Assembly (NCBI GenBank): GCA_039519185.1
Contig: CM076851.1
Coordinates: 29,781,825-29,845,824 of the forward strand
Direction of reading: 5' to 3'
DNA from: Astragalus membranaceus
Taxonomy: Eukaryota > Streptophyta > Magnoliopsida > Fabales > Fabaceae
Length of the DNA stretch: 64,000 bases
The notes under the pieces were generated by a model. That model did not search any database, was not told the DNA's origin, and saw only the letters and a program-made list of their open reading frames with translations. The position numbers were made by a program, and so were the translations under genes. Position 1 is the first letter of the stretch, and each line of letters opens with the position of its first letter. Of the stretch, positions 1 through 11,040 are shown piece by piece.

Positions 1-404
1 CTGACCATTCATAGCTCTACTCATGCACAAAAAAGACTCCCACAACTCACGTCTAAGCTCATCAACCGGACTTGCATAGGTTGGCGTGAAGAACCACGAC
101 CAACCCCCCTGCATGGAAATCCTGAAGTGAATGAATTGAAAATCATTAACTAACTCGACCACTTCCACCAAATTGGTTTCCAACCTACAACAATACCACC
201 AGCAAAACCCCTGTTCTCAGCGAAAGTAAAGCCATCAAATCCCAGAGCATTGAAGGTGTTCTTTAAACGGATAGGATGGATCCTGGTCTCCATAATAACA
301 AAAATCTCAGGTCTATGAACATCCATATATTTCTTGCAATGTCTAAACAAATCCGGGCTGGCAGCGCCACGACAATTCCAGATAAAAATTCTGTTTAAAT
401 CCAT
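1..404 (-). pseudogene. LINE ORF2 endonuclease domain, 5' part, frameshifted and cut by window edge
   Basis: The minus strand encodes the start of an APE-type endonuclease of a plant non-LTR retrotransposon. An open stretch from 404 to 150 begins MDLNRIFIWNCRGAA and contains the METRIHP motif, which carries the catalytic glutamate region of this family. Near position 185 the frame shifts: the reading continues in another frame with ...LVNDFQFIHF and then FFTPTYASPVDELRREL, the usual T-x-x-Y-A-S-P motif, up to base 1. The rest of ORF2 (reverse transcriptase) would lie left of the window. In the living element this enzyme nicks target DNA to prime reverse transcription. The frameshift makes this copy inactive. 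Confidence 0.85.
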
Positions 405-426
405 AAAACAAAATGTCTATCGGAAA

Positions 427-1141
427 TTAGCTCAAACAAAAAAGAGTTTCCATAGAGGGAGTCTCAACGACCACCTCCATCTCCGCATCACTGATTGACG
501 CCACTCCTTGATCATGCGCATCCATGAATTCATCAGAGTCCATCAATCCAAAGGCTTCATTTCCATCAGCAAAAGGGGGGGTGTAATTATTATTTCTGTT
601 AATCCCATCAGGTGGTCTTGTGTTATGAAAAACCACCGGCCCATTTTCTTTGTTTTTGGGCTGGAAGTGAACCTCCACTTGCATATTCTCAGTCTGGGCT
701 GCAAAATTATTATTACTTGAAATTCCCATGATGTCGTTCGGTGGAGAGTTGTGGGTCCCGTCTGCGTTAGCCACTTGTAAATCACGCCCGTCCTTCACTC
801 GTGTAGCCGCGTCAGAGGTTGTTAAAATCGTTTCCTTAACAGATTCACGTTGGGTCCCACTGGATTTCTTTTGTAGATCCTTAACTTCTGTGTCGCATGT
901 GAGGCCTTGACTTGCGGCTCACGGAGGAATAATGGAATCCCTGACTATGTGTGATTTGTGTGTTATTGGCATTAAACTCCTCAGATTCTTTCTCCATTTG
1001 ACCTTCCCTGGCGTCATTAATTTCTTCCAAAATTTCAGTATTCTTTCCCAAAATATCAAAACGAGATCCCCCTGAATGAACAGTAACATAAGAAAATAGC
1101 AAAAATAACTTAGTTTCATATATAAACTTCACAAAGTACAA
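427..1141 (-). pseudogene. LINE ORF1 C-terminal remnant
   Basis: Two minus-strand open pieces (1141-881 and 798-427) lie just upstream of the endonuclease frame in the same orientation, as ORF1 does in plant LINEs. The first holds GSRFDILGKNTEILEE, similar to the conserved G-S-R-F-x-x-L motif near the end of plant LINE ORF1. The second is an acidic, low-complexity tail ending 22 bp before the ORF2 start. The two pieces are out of frame, so ORF1 is broken. The upstream part (RRM-like and zinc-knuckle regions) is absent, so the element looks 5' truncated. Assignment rests on position and one motif. Confidence 0.6.
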
Positions 1142-1405
1142 AAGGGGCGATTACTAACCGCAGAAGTACAAGAGACTCGTATGTCCAACCAAGGAAACGA
1201 CAGAGTGAATTCCACCTTAGTAAACAAACTAAAACTTGCCTCAAGCAAAACTCGAGGACATTCCTATTCGCATAAATAACCCAAACATTTCACACGAATA
1301 GGTCAGTACACAAATCATTTCCCCCTCCACAACCCTTGTGCTTGAGAGGCTGTGTACCACAATGATGAAGTCGCCCTGAACCTTGTTGTCAATGAATAAC
1401 ATGGA
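1142..1405. other. Unassigned spacer with diverged direct-repeat copy 1
   Basis: No coding potential is seen. Bases 1335-1390 (CTTGTGCTTGAGAGGCTGTG...) resemble bases about 2400-2460 (CTTGTGCTTGAGGGGTTGTG...) on the far side of the CACTA element, so the transposon appears to sit between two diverged copies of a roughly 60-bp repeat. Confidence 0.5.
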
Positions 1406-2315
1406 CAGTACAAGAAAAACACGTTTTTCCGCCAGAAATCCGTCGGTAAAACGCTCGTAGGTAACGTTTTCCGTCGGAAATTTCCAGCGGATTTTTTCCG
1501 CCGGTAATGGGCGTTTCCGACGGATTTTTTAAAAAAAATTGAAAAATCTGCCGGAAACGAATATGATTTAAAAAAAATATTTTTTTTTTTATATTTTTCG
1601 AATTTTAAAATTTAATATTTAATTTAATAAGAAGTAAGAAAAAATGAAAATGAAGTAGAAGAGAATAAGAAGGAATTGAGGAATGAGAATGAAGAAGTAG
1701 GAACAAATAAGAATGAAAGAGAGTATGGGAAGAAATAATACAGGAGAGAATAAGAATAAAGAAGTAAGAAAGAATAAGAATGAAGGAGAGTATGAGAAGT
1801 ATTAATATAAGAGATAATGAGAATGAAGAAGTAAGAATGAAGGAGTGAGAATGAATGAGAAGGAAGAAGAAAGAGGAAATGTAGAAGAGAGATATGTAGA
1901 GAAATTTATGGAGATTAGAGAGTATGAGAAAGAAGAAGAAAGATAAGATAGGGAAAATGCAGAAGACAATGAGAAGGAAATAAAGAGTGAAATGAGAGAA
2001 TGAGAAGAGTGTAGGAGAAAGTTTTATTTATAGGCATTTTCGGACGGTTCCGACAGATTTTTTTCCCTCAGTATTTTTCCGGCAGACTTTTAACATTACC
2101 GGCAATTTAAAAATCCGCCGGAAATGTCACCGACAGATTTACCTGCGGATTTTTAACATTTCCGACGGATTTTTTTAAAAAAAAAACCGCCGAAAATGTT
2201 AAAAATCCGCCGGAAACATACGGACCGAAAAAAATCTACCGAAAATACAATTTATTTCCCCCAGAAATTTACCGACAGAAAAAATCCGCCGGTAATACGC
2301 GATTTGCTTATAGTG
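1406..2315. mobile_element. Non-autonomous CACTA transposon (910 bp)
   Basis: The ends form imperfect terminal inverted repeats: the left end reads CAGTACAAGAAAAACACG and the reverse complement of the right end reads CACTATAAGCAAATCGCG. Both ends carry dense subterminal copies of a palindromic motif of the form CCGNCGG (about 1430-1550 and 2040-2290), the class of array expected for CACTA transposase binding. The core is an A/G-rich GAATGAGAAGAAG-type low-complexity sequence with no ORF, so the element is non-autonomous. The flanking trinucleotides are GGA on the left and TGA on the right, a 3-bp target duplication with one mismatch. The left terminus reads CAGTA instead of CACTA, so that end has probably mutated. 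Confidence 0.8.
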
Positions 2316-2679
2316 TGAGGCATGCATGATGGGATAGCCTAGGAATCCTAGTTTAGTTAGTACAAGGTGAAGCATGCAAACAAACCACTTTGCCCTTTTT
2401 AGGACTTGTGCTTGAGGGGTTGTGTACTAGAATAACTAAGTTGCCTATAAGGTTCTTTTAGTAACCCAAATTTGACTTATTTGTCATGTCCGACCCATGT
2501 ACTGGGAGAGCTAAGGGAATTTCTCCCGATCACGAGTGGACATTTATTCTCTACACAAAACCCCAACTTGCTAGAGGAACCCCAACTTCCACTTCTACGC
2601 AAGAACAACACATAAAAGCAATTCTGATTTAAAGTATCCAAACATTAATCAACACAAGTTACTTTTTCGTGAATATATA
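2316..2679. other. Unassigned spacer, TRIM target region
   Basis: No gene is visible. It contains the second diverged copy (about 2400-2460) of the repeat at 1335-1390. Bases 2675-2679 (ATATA) are the left target-site duplication of the miniature LTR element that follows. Confidence 0.5.
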
Positions 2680-2894
2680 TATTAGAAAGTTAGTTTAGAA
2701 GTTAGTTAAAATTAGTTTTTAGTTGTAACAACTTTTCACAATTAGTTAGTTAGTTGGAATTTTGTATTTACTTTCACTTGAAGGTGCACTATATATAGTG
2801 ATCACCTCTTCATATTGTACTAAGTTTTTACTTCACAATTCATTTTAAATGAAATTCATATTCTATTCAAATATAGAGTTTGTAACTCTTAATA
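2680..2894 (+). repeat. 5' LTR of TRIM
   Basis: This 215-bp copy matches 3775-3988 except for a few differences (for example CACTTGAAGG here, CACTAGAAGG there). It has a TATA-like CACTATATATAG motif near 2788. The PBS starts at the next base. Confidence 0.88.
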
Positions 2895-2907
2895 TGGTAT
2901 CAAGAGC
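2895..2907 (+). other. Primer-binding site (initiator tRNA-Met type) of TRIM
   Basis: TGGTATCAAGAGC follows the 5' LTR with no spacer. It matches the usual plant iMet primer-binding site (TGGTATCAGAGC) apart from an extra A. Confidence 0.85.
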
Positions 2908-3042
2908 GCTCTAGCTTCCGCAATCCACTCTCCTCGGTGATTCCTCCATCGTCTTCTCACGAATTTCCCCTTCTATTTCGTGATTTTTGAACAATGGCGC
3001 TCATCGTGGTATCATAAGTTTCTTTTCAACACTTCTTCACTT

Positions 3043-3345
3043 CTTCTTGCGTGTGTTCAAGAAGTTCATTAAAGTTTCTTCCTCGATCATCCCTCGAGCC
3101 AGCTTCATCATATTTGCTGCGTTTTTGTCTCTTGTTTCTTTTTGGTCCAGTCGTGTAGCTATGGAAGAACTAATGAAACAACAATTTTTTTCGAAAGAAG
3201 CCATGTTTTGCTTTCTTTATCCCTTCTTGCATGTGTTCAAGAAGTTCATTGAAGTTTATTCCTCGATCATCCCTCGATCCAACTTCATCATCATTGTTGT
3301 GTCTTCGTCTCTTGTTTCTTCCTAGTCGAGCTGTGTAGCTATGGA
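3043..3345 (+). repeat. Tandem duplication (about 180 bp) inside TRIM
   Basis: The segment beginning CTTCTTGCGTGTGTTCAAGA near 3043 recurs near 3223 with mismatches, including the shared CCTCGATCATCCCTCGA and ATGGAAGAAC motifs. It explains the overlapping short ORFs here, which look fortuitous. Confidence 0.75.
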
Positions 3346-3774
3346 AGAACGAATGAACCAGCAAATGAAATATTTTTCAACTCATGTATCGAACAATCTA
3401 ATTTTTTGTCAGAATTGTTGTTCGTTTTTGCAAATTAAAGATCCCGTTCAACATTTGGTCGTGTCATCGGCACCACCATGGGAACATTTTAGGATTTGCT
3501 CCTACTGTTATTAACCCTTTCTCCTTTCCACAGAATTCAAGACTACCCTATGTTCTTTCATCGATGTGTGGTTTCTTGCAAGTACTCAGTTTCCGTCAAC
3601 AAAGTAGCCCTATTATTTGGCATTGTAGAGTGAGATTTCATTCTCCTAAGTTTCCCAGTGCGTCTACGACGATTGCTCAATGGAGTTGATATTCACATGG
3701 TTTGTGTATTTGAATTTAGCATCTCATCTCCAAGTTGGGAGATCTTGACATCTCTCTTCCAACTTGAGGGAGAG

Positions 3775-3988
3775 TATTAGAAAGTTAGTTTAGAAGTTAG
3801 TTAAAATTAGTTTTTAGTTGTAACAACTTTTAACAATTAGTTAGTTAGTTGGAATTTTGTATTTACTTTCACTAGAAGGTGCACTATATATAGTGATCAC
3901 CTCTTCATATTGTACTAAGTTTTTACTTCACAATTCATTTTAAATGAAATTCATATTCTATCAAATATAGAGTTTGTAACTCTTAATA
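3775..3988 (+). repeat. 3' LTR of TRIM
   Basis: This 214-bp copy of the 5' LTR is preceded by a polypurine tract (about 3763-3774) and followed by target duplication ATATA at 3989-3993. Confidence 0.88.
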
Positions 3989-4002
3989 ATATATACAAAC
4001 AT

Positions 4003-4679
4003 TGTTGTTCCTGAAACGATAATCAACAATAATAGCCAGCAGCCAATTCCAGAGAATTTAAAAACAGAAACCGTAAAACACAATTAACGAACAACGCGTA
4101 AAACAGAATTGAAATTGCAAAACAGAAATTAAAGAAATGCAAAGAACTGAAAACGAAAAACAAAACAGAGAAAGGGAAGAGATGAGGAACACAAGAATTT
4201 GTTAACCCAGTTCGGATTTCTTCTACATCTGGGGGTCTGAATCCGAGCAAATTGAATCCACTATGAATGAATGATGATTACAAGAGTGAGAATCGGTTTG
4301 ATCTTGATTTTGCCGATTCTGTTCTTCGCTTGAGAACAAAAACATAACCCACAGAAGAACGAATGCAGTGATTTTACAACAATGGAAACTTCACTCTTTG
4401 ATTCTCTCTGCCACTCCTCTCACTGTGTATCGTCGTTCTTCTTCTCGTTGATCTTCTCTGTTTTGAAGACGCGTTCTGTTTCTGATTTTTTTTTGCAAGG
4501 AGAAGGACGCGATCGCTGATTCTGAGAAAGACTCAGTTTCTGTTTATTTATTTGAATTGACCCGGCCCATAAACCAAATAAAAAACAGCGAGGCCCAAAC
4601 CGAGAAGAATGGAGAACAGCCCAAACACTTATTATTTGATATTTGCACCTCCAAACAATTCTATTTGCACCACACCACA
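4003..4679 (-). repeat. 3' LTR of copia element
   Basis: On the plus strand this reads TGTTGTTCCTGAAACG...CCACACCACA. The inner side abuts a polypurine tract (AAGGTGGAGA on the minus strand, about 4682-4692). It is longer than the other LTR (677 vs 656 bp), mainly through a short duplication around the ATTTGCACC motif. Confidence 0.93.
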
Positions 4680-4752
4680 AATCTCCACCTTGGGCAAATT
4701 CCATCATAGTAGAATAATTTCATTAGCTCGAATTCAAAGACCATGACATCAC

Positions 4753-5041
4753 TTACTTGATGTCAACACCGAGCAAGTCTAGACATTGCCTAAACTTACT
4801 CACAGGAACCGGTTTGGTGAGCATATCTGCGGCGTTCTCACTTGTGTGAACCTTGACAATTTCGACTTCCTCTTTCTCCCCAATGTCCCTAACGAAATGG
4901 AACCTAACATCTATGTGTTTGGTTCTCTCATGGTACATTTGGTTTTTGCTCAAGTGAATAGCACCTTGGCTATCACAAGATATACATACAAGATCATCAC
5001 TTATGCCAAGTTCACTCACCAAACCTTGAATCCACAATCCC
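4753..5041 (-). pseudogene. Copia RNase H, C-terminal fragment
   Basis: The minus strand encodes the end of copia RNase H: ISCDSQGAIHLSKN, HERTKHIDVRFHFVRD and the terminal ADMLTKPVP motif, then the pol stop. It connects to the other half at 7397, where KEG is followed by LWIQGL, with the solo LTR lodged between. RNase H removes RNA from the RNA/DNA hybrid during reverse transcription. Nothing in this fragment itself is broken, but it is separated from its start by 2.4 kb. Confidence 0.92.
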
Positions 5042-7396
5042 TGTAACATCCCCTAATTAGCTAATTAGATTAATTAAATTAGCAAGAGGATTATCATGAA
5101 TTGATTAATTAACATAAATTATAGTTGTGCATAATTTAAAATATTATGTTAAGTTATTAAGTTATGGGATTGGTGTGGTGTTAAGAGTAAATTAAGAGAA
5201 TATTAGAGTGTAGGGGTATTTTGGTCCTTGCAACCCCCCTTTTTAATTGAAAGCCAGCTGAACACACCCCAAAACACTCCCTCATTTTGGACTGAAACCA
5301 GAAAATTGAGAGAAAGAGAGTTGAGAAAGAAGGGGAACTCGAGAGAGAGAGAGAGAGGAGGAGGAGGAGAAGGGAAGAGACAACTCTCAAACATAGATGC
5401 ATGTCCAGCTTTTCTGTACCATTGTGATCATCTCACCTTCCTATTCCTTTTGATACCATTTTCTTAACCAACAACCCTCTCCATCACAAAATACCATGAT
5501 TGAACACTCCAAGCTCCACTTGATAAAAATGGAGTTTTGAGCCTTGCATGTTACTATTAGAGTAAGATCACTCCATTTCTGAACATGCATTGTAGATTGT
5601 GATAGTTTGGGCCATAGTGGAAGCAACCTCAATAGCGAAGGAGACCAGATTCGAAATAGGGGTTGCTGGGTTCGATTTTGGAAGTAGTAGACGGGTACGG
5701 AGCCGGTCCGGGTGATTTCGATTCTAATTAAAGTCAACTTGTTGCCGTGATTGTTTGTGATTTTCATCACTTCGGGTGAGTTCTATAACTCGCTTAGGGA
5801 ATATGTGTGTGTTTTCGAGTCTTTACTTTCAAAAATTATGGTCACACGTTTCTGGTATCGAAAGAAATTTTATTGAAAACCGTTTTCCCAAAGATCGTGA
5901 TTTAACTATGAATTGCTTGATTGATTGTTGGGTGAGCTGAATTGGATTGCTATGATATAGTGTTTTAATGCGTGTTTGAGTTTGGGTCTCGATCGGAAGG
6001 GATTTTGGAATCGGAACGGAATGGATTACTCATGAAAATACTATTTTCTGGAAAACTGCTAGAGACGCACGGATCGTGTGCCTACGAGCACGGGTCGTGG
6101 GCCTCCCTCTGATACGACAGGAACTGGATTTTTAAAACACGCACGGATCGTGCGCCTAGTCGCACGGGTCGTGCGTATGTCTCTGGAACTTTATAAAATT
6201 TTAGTGGATAACGCACGGATCGTGCGCCAAGTCGCACGGGTCGTGCGTATCTTTCTGGAAATCTTCTGCAAACTGTTCAAAAACGCACGGGTCGTGCGCC
6301 TATACGCACGGGTCGTGTGAGACCTTCTGACCTTCAATTTCAAAGTACCTTTTTATCCATTCCAAATGGTTCCAATCCTCTTCTAATCCATTCCCCAAGG
6401 TTCCACAATAATGAAAAGGTAACAATGGTATGAGATTGAGCATGTTCGATAGAAAGTTTGTGTGTTATGAATAAAATGAAAAACCGCACTTAGAGAACGC
6501 GAGAGTACATATGTCAAGAATGATAATAACACACGGTATTTGACTGATATTATACACTGTAATTGACTGATATGGTACATGGTACTTGACTGGAATGACT
6601 AACAGCCCATTGCGGGTACACAGACTGAAAAGGTATAATAAATACAAGAGGAAAAAGGGTGACGACCCTAAGAGGTTAGCATACTAGGGGAGGGGAAGTC
6701 ATGAGCCCCAAAACCTAGACTCAAGAATGTTTCCCCCGCTAGAAATAGCGGGATGGGTTCACCAAAGTCAAGAGATGCCTATAAAATAGGTAGACTGAGG
6801 TGTTATGCTAAAAACATGGAACAAAGATTGCATGCTTCATGTGTCGCTTAGGAGGGCCATGAGCATGAAGGTTACAGGAACTAATGTATTTCCACGTGGT
6901 TGCTTTTTAGGACCACGAGTTCAAAACAAGACATAATGAACCGCTAGATTAGTAAGGGGTCTCGATAGGACTCACTGAGATAATGTTTATCTCACCTTTC
7001 ATATTTGTGGTTTTTACAGAGAAACAGGGGAAAGCAAAGGCGGTAAAGCATGGTTAGCTGGTGTGACTCTTGGAGTCATTGAAGACCTAGTTTAATGTTT
7101 TAGACCTTTGTCCCGTTTATTGTTTCTATGTTTCGATTGTATAACTTTTGATTTTAAGTTGTAAAATCGTTTCCGCTACTTTATGTTTTGAGTATTGAAC
7201 ACCAGGAATATGTACAAGTCTTAAGTTTTGGAACTTAAGCATTTTCAAAAAGTTTATGAGGTTCAGAGAACCATTTGTTAGGTATTATCGAAAGTTTTAG
7301 TTGTGTTCAATATTTCAATAACAGGAAGTTACTCTGATGTATGCCATTTAGTGCATTTCGGTGACTCTATATGTTAGAATTTATCGGGGTGTTACA
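5042..7396 (+). mobile_element. Solo LTR of a Tekay/Del-type Ty3 element
   Basis: The segment starts TGTAACATCCCC, ends GGGGTGTTACA and is flanked by a perfect duplication ATCCC (5037-5041, 7397-7401). It has no PBS, PPT or coding region, so it is a single LTR left after LTR-LTR recombination. The inverted termini match those of the Tekay-like array at 9304-22394 and the first 50 bp are also similar, but the rest is different, so it belongs to a related family. It contains an array of palindromes at 6066-6320. It disrupts the RNase H of the host copia element. Confidence 0.88.
6066..6320 (+). repeat. Tandem array of paired hairpins (72-73 bp period)
   Basis: Eight near-perfect dyads of the form GCACG-GRT-CGTGC occur in four pairs, beginning near 6066/6088, 6139/6161, 6211/6233 and 6283/6305. 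Within each pair the offset is 22 bp and pairs repeat every 72-73 bp. In the first three pairs the first dyad has loop GAT and the second GGT. Spacers are AT-rich (AACTTTATAAAATTTT type). The sequence lies inside the solo LTR. Confidence 0.9.
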
Positions 7397-9303
7397 ATCC
7401 CTCCTTGATTGCTTCCGTGAGAGCAACATACCCCGCTTCGGTAGTTGATAATGCCACAATGTGTTGTAGGCTCGCTTTCCAACTAATAGTATTTCCATAC
7501 AAGGTAAACACATATCCGGACAACGATCTTCTTTTGTCAAGATCGTTAGCATAGTCGAAGTCTACAAAACCATGAATCGCCTTTGCATCTTCTTCACCCT
7601 TGCCATACACCAAACCAACATTTGTTGTCCCTTTCAAGTACCTTAAAACCCATTTAACCGCTTTCCAATGATCCTTGCCAGGATTTCCCATAAACCTGCT
7701 TGTCACACTCATTGCTTGAGCTACATCCGGTCTACAAAAAATCATAGAATACATTATGCTACCAATTGCATTCGCATATGGAATTGCCTTCATGTATTCT
7801 TTGTCCTCCTTATTTGTAGGGGCTTGAGTGCTAGACAACTTGAAGTGTGGTGCTAAGGGCAAAGAGGTAGCCTTAGCATCACACATGTTGAACCTTTTGA
7901 CCACTTTATTCAAGTAACTCTCTTGAGATATAACTAGCTTCCTTTTGTCCCGGTGCCTTGTTATCTCCATACCTAGAATCCTCTTTGCCGGACCAAGATC
8001 CTTCATATCAAACTCACTTTTAAGTTGATTCTTCAATTCTACAATAGGAGCCATACCCTTGCTTGCAAGCAACATATCATCAACGTACAATAACAAGTAG
8101 ATACCATTATCATGAGATAGATGTTTGAAGTAAATGCAACAATCAAATTTACTTCTAACATACTTATTCTTTGTCATGAAAGAATCAAACCTTAGGTACC
8201 ATTGTTTAGGAGATTATTTGAGTCCATATAAAGACTTCTTTAGATAACACACCCAATCTTCTCTCCCTTTGGCTTCAAAACCTTCCGGTTGTTGCATTAA
8301 GATACTTTCCTTCAAGTCTCCATGGAGAAATGCGGTTTTTACATCCATTTGCTCCAATTCCATGTCATGGTGAGCAACCATAGACAAGATGATTCTAATA
8401 GAGGAATGTTTGACTACCGGTGAAAAAATTTCATTGTAATCCAAACCTTCCTTTTGAGTGTATACCTTTGCAACCAACCTTGCCTTGAACCTTGATTCTT
8501 CAACTCCCGGAATTCCCTCTTTTATCTTGAATATCCACTTGCTACCAACCACCCTAGCTCCTTTTGGATTAGGAACTAGTTCCCATGTGTTGTTCTTATC
8601 CAAAGAATTTATTTCTTCGGACATGGCAACAACCCATTTATCACTATACTTGTGATTAATAGCTTCATTGTAGTTCCTTGGTTCTTCATTAATAACCTCT
8701 TCCGCGGTATAGAGAACACAACTTACCATATCTTCATAGCCAAACCTTTGGGGAGGTTTCACCACCCTTTTGCTTCTATCTTTGACTAAGTTGTAATCTG
8801 TGAGATCTTGATCACTGTCTTCACCATCTGTTTGATGTCCCGGATCCGGCTCCACTACCTCTTGAGTTTGGGGTGGGGCATTGTTAGTGGCTTCATGCTC
8901 CACCTCAAGCTCAAAACTCACTAGCTCATGCTTGTCTTCAACTAGCTCTTGATTGTCTCTAGTCCCCTTGAACAATTCTGCTTCTTGGAACTTCACATCT
9001 CTACTAATGATGCACTTTTTGTCTTCTTGACTCCATATCCTATAGCCTTTCACACCTGCAGGATAACCAACAAAATACCCTTTTCTTGCCCTAGGGCTTA
9101 GCTTTCCTTCATTCACATGATAATAAGCAACACAACCAAAAACTTTCAAATGATCATAACTAGGAGTCCTATTTAACCAAATTTCTTGACGTGTTTTTAG
9201 TTTGATAGCGGTGGAGGGGCTCAAATTAATCAAATAACACGCCGTATAGACGGCCTCGCCCCAAAATTTAATAGGCATCCCAGAATTGGAGAGAAGGCGC
9301 CTC
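7397..9303 (-). pseudogene. Copia integrase end, reverse transcriptase and RNase H start
   Basis: Read on the minus strand from 9303, the fragment continues integrase after its catalytic glutamate (SNSGMPIKFWGEAVYTA, then SYDHLKVFGCVAYYHV). A charged linker follows, then reverse transcriptase (WIFKIKE, EGLDYNEIFSPVVK, MDVKTAFLHGDL, YGLK). A TAA stop at 8214-8216 interrupts the expected YGLKQ motif. The same frame resumes with LLLYVDDMLLAS, the YVDD catalytic motif, at about 8072-8090. RNase H then begins and runs into the solo LTR after TEAIKEG. Only one nonsense mutation and the insertions separate this from an open pol. Confidence 0.93.
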
Positions 9304-10254
9304 TGTAACACCCCAAAAATAATAGATTAATTTATTTAATTAGTTAAAAGAAATTGGGTGGTAGAAATAATAATATAATTATTATTTATTACTTATTAAA
9401 ATGAGTATAAGGTGTTTTAAATAAAATAAGGAGCAGTATTGGAATCGGATAAGGTGTTGTAATTAAATTGGGCTTAAGCTGCGGGGAAGCCCGCAATCCA
9501 AGCCCGACAACCTAAGCGCATATAAAAGCTGAGATTTTAAGGTTTTGGTTCATTTGAGAAAAAGAAAGGAAAAATGCGAATAGAGAGAGTGGGAAGGGAA
9601 GGAGGGCGCGGCGCCCATGAGGAGAGGAGGAGAGGTGAAGTGCGCAAAGTTCCAAGGAGAAAGGAGAAGGTGTGATCCGGTTGCCATGGTTCCGTTCGTG
9701 ATCGTCTCTAGAGATCCTATTCATCTAATTCGAGGTTAGGGGAGCTCTTTCTTTCCATCAAATAGAATTCTATGATAGGTCTTAATCTAGGTTGTTGGAC
9801 TAGATCCTTGATGCATACCTATTCTTGATGTTCTTGATATGTTGATGTCGTTCTTGATGTTCTTGATATGTTGATGTCGTTCTTGATGTTCTTGATATGT
9901 TGATGTTGTTCATGATGTAGCCTTGATATGCTTGATGTTAATTTCCAATATATATGCACTTCATGTATGCGCATGTGAATTATAATAGAGACACGATTAT
10001 TATGTGATTTATGCGATTAATTTGATGTTGATGGTATTGGGTGTTGATGGTGTTCGCATATGAAGTGTTTGAGGGTATGGGCGCCTAGGGCGCCATGGTG
10101 AGGTGTGTGTGGTGCCCAATAGAATTTTGATCATTTTAAAATAAAGTTTGATTTTTGGTGGTTGGAATTTTGGGTTGTGTTGGTCATGTGAAAAATTTGG
10201 AGAAAAATAATGTTTTGTGCTGAAATTGGGCAAAAATCTGTGTTGCTGAAAGTG

Positions 10255-10525
10255 CCTGGGCGCTGGGTGCCCATGGTGCTGTGCGCTGTGCAGTGTCGCT
10301 CCAGGCGCTGGGCGCTGGGTGCCAGCGCTGGGCGCTGAGCGCCCATGCGCGTGTGTGTGTGCGTAGCGCTAGGCGCTGAGCGCCCGTGTGCGTGTGTTGT
10401 GTGCTGCGCCAAGGCGCTGGGCACCAGGCGCTGGGCGCTGAGCGCCCGGGTGTGTGTGCGTGCGTGTGTTGCCTTTTTGCTAGGCGCTGGGCGCCAGGTG
10501 CCTGGGCGCTGGGTGCCCATGGCGC
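10255..10525 (+). repeat. GC-rich palindromic array in LTR 1
   Basis: The array consists of repeated GGCGCTGGGCGCC, GGCGCTGAGCGCCC and GGTGCCTGGGCGC blocks separated by TG-rich stretches. Equivalent arrays in LTR 2 (about 15435-15725) and LTR 3 (about 20635-20915) differ by whole blocks. LTR 2 and 3 gain GGTGCCAGCGCTGG, and LTR 3 loses a 15-bp block. Open frames through it on both strands are by-products of the composition. Confidence 0.85.
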
Positions 10526-10849
10526 CAGTTTTCAGGATGTTCCAAATTATTTTCGAAAACTGTTTTCGCTATATCTTTTGACTCGGATATCCGTTTTGAA
10601 CGATTCAAAAAGCGTTGTGAAGCATTTTCAGTTGTCCATCTGTGGGTTCCATTTTTAAAAATAAAATCTCATAATTCCAGAAGGATTGCTGGGCGCCCAA
10701 GTGGCCGTTCCCGGTGAGCGTTGCTGTGACAATGAAAAGATGTTTTGGGTGTCTTTAAAAATTCTCCTTGCGTACGACCCGTGGATTTAACGAAGTAATG
10801 TCAAAAAGGATGATTTTGACGATGATTCCCCTAGTGGCTAGTTAAATGA

Positions 10850-11040
10850 CTGTTTTGCCCTTGGTGGCTAATAATAATTATAATGACGTGTAAAAGTCTG
10901 TTTTGCCCTTGGTGGCTAATAATAATTATAATGACGTGTAAAAGTCTATTTTGCCCTTGGTGGCTAATATTAATGATAATGACGTGTAAATGACGATGAT
11001 GCCCTTGGTGGCTAGTGAATGACGTTTTTGCCCTCAGTGG
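10850..11040 (+). repeat. 49-bp minisatellite in LTR 1
   Basis: Units contain TTTGCCCTTGGTGGCTAATA followed by an AT-rich stretch and GACGTGTAAA. The unit ending in AATAATAATTATAATGACG occurs twice in LTR 1 and LTR 2 and three times in LTR 3 (21245-21400), which accounts for part of the LTR length difference. Confidence 0.85.

Larger units (their letters stand above)
2680..3988 (+). mobile_element. Complete TRIM (terminal-repeat retrotransposon in miniature)
   Basis: A 1.3-kb element has two near-identical LTRs of 215 and 214 bp, a primer-binding site directly after the first LTR and a polypurine tract (TTGAGGGAGAG) directly before the second. It is flanked by a perfect 5-bp target-site duplication, ATATA (2675-2679 and 3989-3993). 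LTRs start TATTAGAAAG and end CTCTTAATA. The internal region has only short, non-homologous ORFs, so mobilisation would need proteins from another element. The PBS matches that of the copia element next door, but I cannot show that they share machinery. Confidence 0.88.

Noticed and set aside
2987..3325. 112-codon ORF in the TRIM
   Set aside because: It runs through the internal tandem duplication, has no homology to gag or any domain, and TRIMs are non-coding.
6066..6320. CRISPR-like array of regularly spaced repeats
   Set aside because: Repeat plus spacer are both repeated, there are no unique spacers or cas genes, and the setting is a plant LTR.
10131..10658. Arg/Ala/His-rich ORFs in the three Tekay-like LTRs
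   Set aside because: They span the palindromic array on both strands and shift frame between the three copies, so they are not conserved as proteins.
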